A stretch of DNA of 64,000 nt from Trematomus loennbergii (lineage: Eukaryota > Chordata > Actinopteri > Perciformes > Nototheniidae). Below are positions 12,771 to 22,994 of the stretch, piece by piece; the first letter of the stretch is position 1; the number at the start of each line of letters is the position of its first letter. The translations under genes were made by a program, and so were the position numbers. A model generated the notes under the pieces. The model searched no databases. It was given only the letters and a program-made list of their open reading frames with translations, and was not told the origin of the DNA. Where the stretch lies: positions 5,988,683 through 6,052,682 of the forward strand of contig JAAOOA010000060.1 of the NCBI GenBank assembly GCA_012861695.1, given 5' to 3'.

Positions 12771-12841
12771 CTAAGAGGGGAAAATAAGCAAGATACAAGA
12801 TCTGTTTAGTCGCCATGTAGTTTTACAACATACTAGGAATG

Positions 12842-13165
12842 TTTTTTTGTATTTTCACAAATAGAATTAAGGTTTCACAAATCTGAAACTGTGTTATAAA
12901 GAATTTTGACTCTCTGGGATAATCCAGTCCAGATTTGATGAGTCTAGGTATAGTGGTTTTAGATCAGGACCTGGTCTAATGTGGTCTACATGTAAAAAAA
13001 GCACTGAAATCTCCCTTTTTTGTATTTTCACAAATAGAATTAAGGTTTCACAAATCTGAAACTGTGTTATAAAGAATGTTTAGCCTCTCTGGGATAATCC
13101 AGTCCAAATAAATCGGCTATGCAGCGATTTAAGAGGTTCAAACACGGAGGATTGTTCCTTTTGAA
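12842..13165 (+). repeat. ~174-bp tandem repeat block, locus 1 (about two units)
   Basis: The motif TTTTCACAAATAGAATTAAG recurs at 12,852 and 13,025, a period of 173 bases, with GGGATAATCCAGTCC and GTTTTAGATCAGGACC further along each unit. The second unit runs into AATCGGCTATGCAGCGATTT, an edge also present at 37,330-37,400. The same repeat occurs at 37,370-37,735 (opposite strand) and 39,121-39,455. Here it lies in an intron of the Harbinger partner gene, so it moved there independently. Confidence 0.8.
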
Positions 13166-13417
13166 GATGCTTCATGTATGCTTGAACTTTGTTTAATGTT
13201 GTTGAGGCAAGTTTTCTTACCGGAAGTCATGTGACCTCTAGCCCGGATGTTTACAATGTTTGTGAGAGAGTAAAAAGGCGCGAACATTTGTAAATGCCGG
13301 TCTAGGCGAATACGTTTTCACGCTGTTTCATAATTGTACCAAGAAGGAAATAAACATGATTGTGAACATCAGTTCGATGCGTAACGTTCTTTCAAGACAA
13401 AGTTACAGTGTGTGTAC

Positions 13418-13513
13418 CTTTGCGTTTGGTTGCTGGTAAGGGGGACGACCAAGCGCTGTGATCTAGAATGCAAAGCTCGCTTGTTTCCAATCCCGAGAGT
13501 TGTCCATCCTCGC
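13418..13513 (-). pseudogene. Harbinger DNA-binding partner gene, middle exon
   Basis: A 96-base minus-strand exon with a CAG acceptor (13,514-13,516) and a GT donor (13,416-13,417). It is open throughout and encodes an acidic, Ser-rich linker ending PATKRK, resembling the linker between the Myb-like domain and the tail in this family. Exon borders were inferred by eye from splice consensus and frame continuity. Confidence 0.45.
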
Positions 13514-13755
13514 CTGAAACAGACGATTAGTGCCATGAGTTAGTGAAGCAAATTACAGAAACACTGCACAGTTATTCACAAGTCAAAACGTTTTCATAGC
13601 GGCCGAGAATATCTAGCTAGCTAGATGTAGCTAGCTCGGGGCCGGTGTTAGCCTATTCAGCCTAGCATGGCTAGCTTGATCTACTGAGCAAATAAAAGTA
13701 CATCTGAGACCATTATTGTGCAGATTAAAACCCCAGTGCATGTAGTTGATTTTAC

Positions 13756-13965
13756 CTTCGTCGTGGTCGTCATCGTTGGCCACTGAATCCGCCGTTTGTA
13801 GTCCTGCCTGAGTTTCTTTATTTTTAGCCGGTGTGCCGTGGGGCTGTGCACGATTCCCAGGTCGAGTGAAAGCTACTGAACTGGCTTCAGTAGCATTCCC
13901 TGGGTCGCGTCCTCGGCGTAGATCTCCAGAAGCGCCGACACCTCCTCATCATTTCTTGATGCTTG
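13756..13965 (-). pseudogene. Harbinger DNA-binding partner gene, first exon (Myb/trihelix region)
   Basis: The minus strand encodes NDEEVSALLEIYAED, the start of the Myb/trihelix-like domain of the Harbinger partner protein, then a stop, then a Gln/Asp-rich stretch reaching a GT donor at 13,754-13,755. The conserved Trp before DEEV is not seen and the in-frame stop breaks the gene. A 224-codon plus-strand frame over the same bases (13,833-14,507) has no family match and is taken to be a chance antisense frame. Confidence 0.5.
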
Positions 13966-14275
13966 CCATAACTGCTTTCAAAAACAAACTACTCTCCGTC
14001 GGTGCGCTGGGTTTTTGTAGCGAGGAAAAACAATGGCGGCTCTCACACAACATTTTCACAGTTGTACGGGGCGTGGTTTGCAATTCGCCCAGCCAATCAG
14101 CACTGGGGCACTTTTACCCACAGGAAAGTACGATCTCTCAGCGGGCACTAAAAATGGGGGTAAAAGTTCCCGAGATTAAGTACGATTTTTGGTGTGAACG
14201 CGACATAAGGGGTACTAACGGAACTAAACGCGAAAAGTACGGTGAAAAGTACTCCGGTGTGAACGCGGCTATTGT

Positions 14276-14350
14276 CAAGTCAGAACCGTTCCAATGTAGT
14301 ATATATACATCTCTGCAAGATCTGTCTTTCCTTCTTTCTGCCCAGCAGTT
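14276..14350 (+). repeat. Short dispersed repeat shared with 58,596-58,675
   Basis: About 70 bases are nearly the reverse complement of 58,596-58,675 (core AAGAAGGAAAGAC ... TTGCAGAGATGT on the minus strand). This is a fragment of an unnamed dispersed repeat lying between the Harbinger element and the second ISL2EU-like copy. Confidence 0.6.
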
Positions 14351-14434
14351 CTGCATGCTGCTCTCTCGGTACCTTTGTGCAGTACTGACTTTCTCCACTT
14401 TTTTACAGTTTATCAGTAAATGTTTGCACAGAAC

Positions 14435-15496
14435 TATTAAAACAGTGTGTTGCAGGACGGACACAAGCCCTCCAACAGTGATGCAGACTCGCTGTTGGAG
14501 GGCTTGATAAACCACTACCACTCGCTCCCCCTTCACACTTGTTGGATTGGAACACCACTTAATGTGGCGGACCCGCCGTGCGAAGGGGCAAACGGTGAAA
14601 GTGTGTAGGTGCAGTGTTGGGTGTAACGCGTTACAGTAATGTATTACTTTTTGCTGTAACAAAGTAATGTAACGCATTACTAATGAAATGTGGGTAATAT
14701 ACTACCCGTTACAATTCTCAGTAACGCAGTTACAACACATTTTAACCTGAAATTAAATGGTGTTTTGTTTTTTAAGAATTTACAAACATAGAAAAATTGT
14801 GCGGGTAGATTAGTAAACCTGGTGTTTACCCTTCAGGCTCATCAAGATCCCGCTCCCTGATCAGCCTGTCGGTTGTTCTTTTCCCCATAATGACCGCCTC
14901 GCTGCACATTATCCCGCTTATTACACGGCCATATACTAAACAAACTACAGAGCCCATTCCGTGTTCCTGTTATTGTTTACTTCCTCTCTGTCTTCTTCTG
15001 GTGATTTATCTGACATCCAGCGCTCCGTCTTTTAACCTCTTTTCCTTTCTCTTTCTTGATCCTCCTTAGTAACCTTAGTAACCTCATTATAGTCCTTAAC
15101 AGTGGTCTGTACAACTGTATTAACAACGTGTCACATTTTAAGAATTTACAATCAGAATCGAGTATTCAACTAAGCCGTGTAATACAGTTGTTATAGCCTT
15201 AATGGCCTACACAGTTGTTATCCTTTACCACATTGCCCTTCACTGGATGTATAATGAGCTGCACTAAACTACATTTTAGCATTTAAAATATCTAGCCATT
15301 CTTTTGCAGTTATTTTGCTAAAGTAACTCAAAAGTAATATAAAAGTAGTGTAACTTATTATATTTCAGAGACGGTAATATTGTAATGTAACTTATTACTT
15401 AAAAATAAGTAATAAGTAATAAGTAGTACTGTATTACATTTTGGAAGTAACTTGCCCAACACTGTGTAGGTGTAGGTGTAGTTCGGAATTGGGCCT
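14435..15496. mobile_element. ISL2EU-like element, copy 2, right half, split by a hAT MITE
   Basis: From about 14,435 the sequence follows 7460-7698 of copy 1 (shared GATGCAGACTCGCTGTT and AATGTGGCGGACC), then is interrupted at 14,612 and resumes at 15,465, ending GGAATTGGGCCT at 15,496. The left half is missing. The interruption is the hAT MITE described next, so this element is the older of the two. Confidence 0.7.
14612..15464. mobile_element. hAT MITE (CAGTGTTGGG ends) with a perfect 8-bp duplication
   Basis: The left end is CAGTGTTGGGTGTAACGCG and the right end is its inverted form, CTTGCCCAACACTG, ending at 15,464. TGTAGGTG flanks both ends (14,604-14,611 and 15,465-15,472), an exact hAT-length duplication. 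The 853-bp interior has AGTAAC/GTTACT-rich subterminal repeats but no transposase frame. Confidence 0.88.
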
Positions 15497-15498
15497 AA

Positions 15499-16163
15499 AG
15501 GGAACAGTAGAAGAAGACACACAGGAAGTAAACACTAACGGTAACAGCAGAAGAAGACAAACAGGAAGTAAACGCTGACGGTAACAGCAGAAGACAAACA
15601 AAAAGTAAATTATTAAAGGAACATGAAATGGGCAGTGTTTAAAAGACAACTTAAATGAACATAAAATATGAAAAGACATTGACAGCTTTGTTTGATGAAG
15701 TAGGTAGCCATGAAATAGGTGGGAGAATATGCATTGAACTGGTAGTTTTAGATTATACCTTTCATAATAACTAGTGTAGCCTCTCAGGGCACATATGGAA
15801 GAAAATATTTAGCCTGACATGCTAATTGGTACATTTACACATTTCATTTATATTGTTTGGCTGACACTTTATATATAAGCCTGTACATGATATTGAATTA
15901 ATGCTCAGTTGTATTTATGGGAGTAGTTATAGGTGGCCTTATAAACTAGGGAATCAAATAAAATATAAACTTTTTTAATATGGCTGACTCAAGCTCCGGT
16001 ATCGGAAAAAAAAGTTAAGTAGGGAAGGGAGACTTTCCAAAGACAGATAAAAGCAATACAAGGCAAAGGTACATTTTAAAATAAATGTCAACTGCATTCC
16101 TAGAACCTACAGTAGATAAAATAGGAAAGAGTGTCAGCAAAAATAATCATCCAGAGCACAGAC
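15499..16163. other. No feature recognised
   Basis: Starts with short AGAAGA/CAGGAAGTAAAC direct repeats (15,500-15,610) and then AT-rich sequence without a recognised gene. Confidence 0.5.
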
Positions 16164-16306
16164 AAGAAGAAGAAGAAGAAGAAGAAGAAGAAGAAGAAGA
16201 AGAAGAAGAAGAAGAAGAAGAAGAAGAAGAAGAAGAAGAAGAAGAAGAAGAAGAAGAAGAAGAAGAAGAAGAAGAAGAAGAAGAAGAAGAAGAAGAAGAA
16301 GAAGAA
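16164..16306. repeat. (AAG)n microsatellite, about 47 perfect units
   Basis: An uninterrupted AAG/CTT trinucleotide array of about 143 bases. The poly-Glu and poly-Lys frames over it are by-products of the repeat, not genes. Length and purity suggest a highly variable locus. Confidence 0.97.
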
Positions 16307-16799
16307 TGTTGCCTTGAAACTTTTAAGATGTTTCAGGAGATGATGTGACTTACATCAATCAGGTAGCAGTAAGAATATGTGGCAACAAGCGGCTCATCAT
16401 CAAGGGACTCAAATATAGAAAAATGAATTCCAGTGCAGATAGCTTTAACAATTTATTTTATTTACAGCTGTAACAATATTTGTTTTGTAACTGTACTGTC
16501 AAGAGTTGGCTGTAAACATAAAGCCTATGTTCTGAAAGAATAAATGTATTAGGTTTCGCTTTCGATAATAACATTTCCAATAGGAGACCCCCTACACTGT
16601 CTATTCTGTCGTTTCACTTCCTGTTTTATGTTGTTCGATCTTGTTTCAGACCTCTTGACTTCCTGCCATTGTGTGTTTTCCTCCAGTGAGATTGTCCTTG
16701 GTTGCGGTCGAATTGTTAGTTTAGCTTAGGAACCTTCCTAACGGATTGAAATGACTCGGAAGTACCTCAGTGGCAGCCATGATAAGAGCCATTTGAATT
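16307..16799. other. No feature recognised; target of the hAT insertion
   Basis: No coding sequence. The sequence just left of the hAT (AGGAACCTTCCTAACGG, 16,729-16,745) and just right of it (CTTTAGCTTAGGAAAC, 19,125-19,140) hints at an older repeat that the hAT entered. Confidence 0.4.
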
Positions 16800-16807
16800 C
16801 TCTAGAT

Positions 16808-19079
16808 CAGAGGTGCCCAGTACTTCGATCACGGTCGACCAGTCGACGGCAGGGGCAATGCTGGTAGATCGCGAGTCATTCATAAAAAAAAAAAATCCAG
16901 CTCCGTTAAAATAGACAAAACAGGTTTTGATCCCTCCTCCCTTGGCCTCCCTGCCACTTAATTCAAGAGTTTACTTGATTGACAGAAAAAGTGACCTATC
17001 GCTTTCCAGTCTGTTAACCCAGAATGCAAAGCGATACAAAATCAGTCAAGTGCCGGGAAAACTAAAATTAAGTTAAAGAGACAAACAAGAGACAAACCAC
17101 AAAATGAGTGCGGGACAGAGCAAAAAGCAAAAAACATACCACTTCCACACAGAATGAGAGGAAGAATATTTTTTTGTGATGTCACATTCAAAGTGTATTT
17201 GCCTTATTTGTAAAGCAAGCGTTGCTCTGCCAAAGAAAGGTAACGTGGAGAGGCATTATCGGAGTGTTCACAAGGCATATGACAGCGACTTCCCTCCGAA
17301 TAGCGAGTTGAGAAAGAGAAAGGTGAGGGAACTTAAGTCACAATTAGCTGGACAGCAGTCACTTTTCTTAAAGCCGACATCCACCGCAAAGGCAGCCACT
17401 GAAGCATCTCTACGAATGAGTCACGCTATAATCAAACACAAAAAATCCTTTCAAGATGGAGAGATGGTGAAAGAAGCCTTCGTAGAAGCAGCAGACGCCT
17501 TGTTTCGGGATTACACAAACAAAACAGAAATAGTAAACGCTATCAAGGCCGTCCAATTATCACGGAGCACAGTCACACGTCGCTGTGAAGTCATGGCTGA
17601 GGATTTGACCCAGCAACTCAGGAAGGACATAGAAGACTGCAAGTGTTTCTCACTCCAACTAGACGAGTCCACTGACGTGAGCGATACAGCGCAATTGTGC
17701 GTTTTTATCCGGATGGTGTTCACAGACATGACGGCAAAAGAGGAACTGCTGACAATTCTTGGACATTTTTGGGACATTTAAAAACTTTGTTGACAAAACT
17801 AAACTCCCCATGTCTAAGTTGAGTTCCATCACAACGGATGGTGCGCCTGCGATGGTGGGCCGTTGTAATGGCTTCATCGCAAAATGCAGAGAGGATGACA
17901 CATTCCCTGACTTTCTTAATTATCACTGCATCATACACCAGCACACACTTTGTGGAAAAATGCTGAACATGAAAGAGGTCATGGATGTGTCACTGTGGCC
18001 TGTTCTATTTGGGCAAGACCTCTTCAAAGACGGCTGTTTCGTGCATATCTGGAGGATGCCGACTATGTTCACACTGACCTCTTATTACACACCAACGTAA
18101 GATGGCTGAGTAGGGGCAATTTTCTCCAGAGATTTCGAGTGCTTCTACCGGAGATAAAGGAATTTCTCCATGGCACCAAGCTCGCGGAGTACGCACGTCT
18201 AGATGACGAGGAGTGGCTGTTAGATCTGGCGTTTTTAACAGACATTACACACATGTTGAATGAGCTGAACTTGGAGCTACAAGGGAAAGACAGAACTGTG
18301 GTTGACATGATCAGCTCAGTTAATGCCTTCAAACGAAGACTGCATCTGCTGCTGCAGCGCAAAGATTTGGCCAACTTCCAAAACATCGCCTCTGAGCTGG
18401 AGAAGCAAGGGAAGGACAGCGCGCTCCTTGACAGTGCACGCTACACAGAGCAAGTCAATAACATTACATCTGACTTCGAGAAACGCTTCCGAGACTTCGC
18501 TTTGCTCGAGCCAATCGCCACATTCATGTGCTATCCGTTTAGTGAAGACCATGATATTGATTCGCTGGCCCAAAACATCGGAACAGTGTTTCATCTGAAT
18601 CCGTCTGCGCTGGAGGATGAGATGTTGTCGCTGCAGGCCGACATTCAGTTGAAGTCGCGTGCCCATGCCGGACAGTTTTTGGAACTTATCCAAACGTCAG
18701 AAAATGTGCCACCTCACTCTCTTCGGCTCGACTTATTTATGCAAGTCAGCCTTCTCCCAAATGAAGATAGTGAAGTCGAAATACCGTTCCCAATTAACTG
18801 ATGAACATTTGGAGGCCTGCCTGAGACTAGCCATCAGCAGTTACTGTCCTGATTATGCAACATTGACGGACTCCATTCAGTGCAGGTCATCAGAATATGG
18901 TAGGGACCCACCTAAATATATAGAATTGTGTTTTGTTTTGCAGCATTGTATCAGTTATCCCATGTATAAATAAAACGTGTTATTCAGCCCCTTGCAATTT
19001 GGGATTTTATTTTTGGTTGGTAGACCTTGGTGAGCATTTCAAAAGTAGCTCACAAGCCAAAAAAGTGTGGGCACCCCTG
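16808..19079 (+). mobile_element. hAT transposon, 2.27 kb, nearly complete
   Basis: The element starts CAGAGGTGCCCA at 16,808 and ends with the inverted TGGGCACCCCTG at 19,079. The flanking 8-mers are CTCTAGAT (16,800-16,807) and CTCTAGAA (19,080-19,087), an 8-bp duplication with one difference. One transposase gene fills most of it. Structure and length are those of an autonomous copy, now disabled. Confidence 0.88.
17104..18973 (+). pseudogene. hAT transposase, ZBED5/FAM200/GTF2IRD2-like group
   Basis: A single-exon transposase broken by a TGA at codon 18 (17,155-17,157) and at least three frame changes (near 17,755, 17,990 and 18,690). In order: a short N-terminal zinc finger (ICLICK ... 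ERHYRSVHK, near 17,200-17,270), a catalytic-region motif LQLDESTDVSD (17,655-17,690), ITTDGAPAMVG with RCNGFIAKCRED (17,827-17,900), the conserved HTNVRWLSRGNF block (18,090-18,125), and the C-terminal dimerisation region (STYLCKSAFSQMKIVKSKY ... LEACLRLA, from about 18,730). Vertebrate host genes such as ZBED5 and FAM200A descend from this group. All domains survive in recognisable form, so the lesions are recent relative to the insertion. Confidence 0.85.
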
Positions 19080-19428
19080 CTCTAGAAGATAGGAAAGGAG
19101 GTTTCAAACTTCCTTTATAATCTCCTTTAGCTTAGGAAACACTGGACCTTCCTTTACGAAAGGAAAGGAGAAAATGCTGCCCCACAATACCTTGCGGCCG
19201 CAACATTTACCATAACACAACATTTGGCCGTTAACGGAAATAACCGATTATGACCGAGAAATTAGTATCATGAAAGTTACAGTACTTATTAAGCATTTTA
19301 CAACTTATGTGGTAACTTGCCAAAGTGCTTTGTTTTGAACGTTCAACACTATAATAATCAAAAGGAGAAATATGAACGTTACTTTTTGACTGAAACTATC
19401 AAATAAAGTCAACATTTCATAGGCCCTT

Positions 19429-19560
19429 TCTCATTTCTCTAATTCCCCTCCTCGACTCCCCTCCTCGAGTCTTAGTCCCGCCTACAGGAGATGCGAGCGG
19501 AGGACTCGAGGAGGGGAACCGAGGAGGAGGGGAAGCAGCAGGCGGTTAGAGAAATGAGAA
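19429..19560. repeat. Inverted-repeat block (possible small MITE)
   Basis: TTCTCATTTCTCTAA (19,429-19,443) is inverted at 19,546-19,560, and CTCCTCGAGTC is inverted at the centre, giving a 132-bp near-palindrome with GGGGA/TCCCC-rich arms. I could not define a target duplication. Either side (19,088-19,428 and 19,561-20,117) shows nothing else I recognise. Confidence 0.5.
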
Positions 19561-20121
19561 ATCCTCTCCTCTGAGCAGTCGATTGATCTGCTGGAGAAGG
19601 ACCCTTAATCTGAAAAGTGCACGGCAAATCATCAGGACAGAGCTGCCATCCACCTAGACCCCCGTGGTGCTGGAGAAAGCAAAACGTCGATCAGGAACAT
19701 CCTCCACCCAAACCTCTGCTTTCTGCACTCCTACAGACGTATGAGTGCAGAACTGTAGAGATCATCACTGCTGTCACCTCAGCCTTACATACTTTTACTT
19801 AAAATGAACACATGTAATCTGTGTGCCATATATTACTTCTCATTTTGTGTCCTTTCTTTTAATATATATTTAATGATTGTAGCTTGAGTCTGTCTGATTC
19901 CCGAAACAGCTGCACATCTAATAAAAACAAACAACTCGATAAACACACTTTTGCTGATATTTGTTTTACTGCTGTAGATGTTAAATAACATGATTGATTT
20001 CCTCTTGTCTTAATGATGAAAGTTATCATAATAGAAGACATGAAGCTACAGAGATGTGATTAGATGAAAATACAAAATGTAATTAAAATAGTAATTGTTA
20101 AACACATTGTTTATTTCATTC

Positions 20122-20972
20122 TGTTGGAGCAGAACACCTATTGGTGGTGGCTGATAGCCCCCCCTCCGCCGTTCGTTGGATGAGGCTGATCTCTATTTAA
20201 TAAAGAAAGGAATTGAAAACACCGGAATCAAAAGTTATAACAATTATCTGAGTTTACTGGTAGGAAACAAAACACGTATACAAGTTTTACAGAGTACTCC
20301 GGACTTCAGGTTTGTGATGCGGTTTACAGGTAGACAGACCAGCTTTCAGAAAACGAGAAGTACGGACTTCAGGTTTGTGATGCGGTTTACACGTCTCTAG
20401 ACCAGCTTTCAGCAAACAAGAAAGCATTTTACATACAAAAACAACAGTATTCATATTCATATTTTGGGGCGGAGATGAGTTAACTTTTTCCTTCCATTTT
20501 ACTCCGAAGCGAATTAGAGAGTCCGTGAGGAGGAGCTGTGTGAGCTGCTCACATCCCCCAGGTGTTTTTACTGGTTGGATTCACTTCTGGTCGGGTTCAA
20601 TACAGCGAATCAGAGTTCTGACCAGAACGTGAGATTCTAAGGTTCCACAAGGTCAAAGTCAATCTTATCTCTGCCCCGATATCCACTCCCTTACTTTCCC
20701 ATGGGATCTTTCACATAAACTATTCTTTCTCATACAATTAAACCTTGTGCACAAATATAATGATGCCCATAAAGAACCTTGAAAAGAATATGTGTGTGTG
20801 TGCTGGTGAAAAGGAGGTGTGTGTGAAACAGGATCTCTGGGTCAGTGAGTTGTAAGTGAGAATATCATTTCTATATATGTGATTAGTTCAAACAATACAT
20901 GTTCACTAAAATACAATTCAAAATAATACATGTTTACTTCAATACAGTTTAGAATCATATCTTTTTACTTCA
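20122..20972 (-). repeat. ERV 3' LTR, complete (851 bp)
   Basis: On the minus strand it begins TGAAGTAAAAAGATATG right after the polypurine tract and ends CTCCAACA, giving TG...CA termini. Its first ~160 bases reappear at 26,093-26,255. It contains two tandem 63-bp units (20,300-20,362 and 20,363-20,425, both starting CGGACTTCAGG) in what should be the downstream R/U5 half. A TATA box or poly(A) signal could not be placed with confidence. Confidence 0.85.
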
Positions 20973-21099
20973 ATCCCTCTTTTGATCTCACCTCACGAGA
21001 TCAACATATAGCATTTGAAACATAACCACTGTCATTCTTTTCTACTGTGTCTGTCCCAACATTTATATAAATCCATCAGAAGCTGGGATTTAGAGCACT

Positions 21100-22140
21100 T
21101 TAAACCTTTAGGAACAGTCCACTACAACAACTTCTTATGACAGTGGAGGGAGAATAAAATATGTCTAAAAAGTTTGTCCTTGTCAGCTGAGTCATCGTAC
21201 TCTTCCCCCTCCGACGCATAAGCCAACAAGGGCATTCGGTACGAAGGGGAAAGGGCACTTTTCCCTCAATGGTGGAACTGATGAGTCTAACACACAATGA
21301 GCGGATACAAGGCACACAACAACAACCACATGTAAAATGGCAATAAAAGTAGTCACAGAAATTAGAAGACTGTTGGGTGAGCAGACATATTTAGCGAGAC
21401 CTGAGTATGATTTGTCAGAGTTGGAACATGGGGCGATTGCGCACAAATCTATGTCCACTATTCCGTCGCTACCTTCTTGGAGAGTGAAGGTTCTTTTTGG
21501 GGACATAAGGCTCGCTACTCTAGTCCCTCTTTTGGTCCTTTATTATCTCTTCCTCTGGGGCGAGAGTTGGAGAAAGAACATCATTAGTTTTACAGACAAT
21601 GAAAATTATCGTTACCATAATGGTAAGTAGGAGGCCCCGGCCCGCTACCATTCTCCAATGCCCGTACATAATTATGCTGTTAGCTCCAATTCTTCTGGTA
21701 TCTTTAAACCGTATATTACCAATGGTCAATGCGATCGTACCTTGGTTTCCCAGAATACAAAACGTGCCCCCTGAGGGAGATTGAGACCCAGATATGCCAA
21801 AACCCTCTTGAGTACGAGGAGTATTTAAATAGACATCTACCCTCGTCCAGATGTTGAGTAATGATAAAAGGGCCTATTTGGAAAGAAAAACAGGAGTTAC
21901 TCCCAACTTGGTTAGTGATTGATTTTAAGCGATAGGTTTTTAATGGTAAATGCGGGTCCCCACATATGTCAGTAGTCTGCCACCAACTGATCCAATTTAG
22001 CAGGGGTGAGGGAGCTACCCGGGTTTTATTATCTATCTCATGGAGGTCTTCTAAGCGTCTCTGAAAGGTACTCGTGTTGCTCGGAGTCTGAAGAGAGATT
22101 CCTGTGTCTGCCCCAAAAGAACCCTTCAACATTTTCTGGA
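21100..22140 (-). pseudogene. Region between integrase and 3' LTR, possible env remnant
   Basis: Three short minus-strand frames (21,716-22,132; 21,520-21,729; 21,192-21,506) lie where env belongs. The middle one carries a hydrophobic run (LLLTIMVTIIFIV) and the third another (LISVTTFIAILHVVVVVCL), which could be a signal peptide or membrane anchor. I see no furin site, CX6CC motif or immunosuppressive-domain motif, and at about 1 kb the region is too short for a full env. The call rests mostly on position. Confidence 0.35.
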
Positions 22141-22184
22141 ACCTTTAACACATAGTTCTGTAGAATAAAAATAAACAAACCCCT

Positions 22185-22338
22185 TAAACAAATGGGAATA
22201 TAAAAATACAAAATCCCTCAAACAAATGGGAATATAAAAATACAAAATCCCTCAAACAAATGGATTATTAAACAAAGTTCCTTAAAAAATTTATTATTAA
22301 ACAAAGTTCCTTAAAAAATGGATTATTAAACAAGTTCC
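22185..22338. repeat. Two adjacent short tandem repeats inside the ERV
   Basis: A 34-bp unit (TATAAAAATACAAAATCCCT and following) occurs twice, followed by a 29-bp unit (ATTATTAAACAAAGTTCC and following) about three times. They lie just 3' of the integrase frame in ERV orientation. Confidence 0.8.
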
Positions 22339-22380
22339 AGACCGGCTCTCTCAACCTGTTTCAGCGGGAAGTGGAGTTCC

Positions 22381-22962
22381 CTATGCTGTCTTGGTTTTCC
22401 GTGTCTTTGTCCCCCCAGCCCGCTGAAGACGGCTTCTGAGCTGCCTTCTACAGTGTCCGGATTGTCCTCCCCCGGCCCGCTGATGGCGGCCTCCGGGTCG
22501 ATGCTGGAGAGGTGTCCCGATCCTCCTCCTCCGGCCCGCTGATGGCGGCTTCCGGGTCGACTGCTGGAGAGATGTCCTCCCGATCCTCCTCGTCCGGCCG
22601 CCTTGGCGCCTCTCTGGGTCGACTGCCTTGACGAGGGCCAGATCTGTCCTGATGTCGTCTAGGGTCCTCGCAGGTGTTTTCACGACCGCACACTGGCTCC
22701 AGTGGTACCAGTTGTCTCCCTTTCCATCTAGGCGGACGGCATGGGAGGTCCTTTGGGTCACTCGGTAGGGGCCGGAAAACCTGGGGTTGAGCCACTTAGG
22801 CCTGATGGCTTTCAGCCAGACGAACTCTGCTGTGTTGGCCTCGTGTTTCTCGGGTCCCCCTTTGGCGTCAGCAACCTGTGTGGAGAAGTCTGATACCAGG
22901 CCCTTAAGTTGCCGGTAATATGGTTTTGAACTCATCTCTTCTACTTCCTTTCCTACGCTCAA
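22381..22962 (-). pseudogene. ERV integrase C-terminal domain with a repeat-expanded basic tail
   Basis: A minus-strand frame of 193 codons with WLNPRFSGPYRVTQRT, the GPY/F-type module of gamma-like integrases that binds DNA and host cofactors, then LDGKGDNWYHWSQCAVV. After about residue 115 the frame enters a tail rich in Arg and Gly, encoded by about 2.5 copies of a 59-bp repeat (22,473-22,610). The frame is shifted relative to the integrase core upstream. Confidence 0.75.
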
Positions 22963-22994
22963 GGCTCCTGGGCCCGGGAATTGGTGGCCATGTG

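Larger units (their letters stand above)
11245..14270. mobile_element. PIF/Harbinger element, about 3 kb, both genes present as relics
   Basis: The left end is AGCCGCGTTCATACCAAGTA at 11,245 and the right end is its inverted counterpart ending GTGTGAACGCGGCT at 14,270. ATT flanks both ends (11,242-11,244 and 14,271-14,273), the 3-bp duplication of Harbinger elements. Inside are a nuclease (HARBI1-like) fragment on the plus strand and three exons of the DNA-binding partner gene on the minus strand. Both genes are broken. A block of ~174-bp repeats (12,842-13,165) sits in the partner gene's intron. Confidence 0.8.

Noticed and set aside
13833..14507. 224-codon plus-strand frame as a gene
   Set aside because: Antisense to the Harbinger partner exon and crosses the transposon's end into flanking DNA. 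No recognisable domain.
16085..16348. Open frames encoding long poly-Glu and poly-Lys
   Set aside because: They are direct translations of the (AAG)n microsatellite, with no flanking domain.
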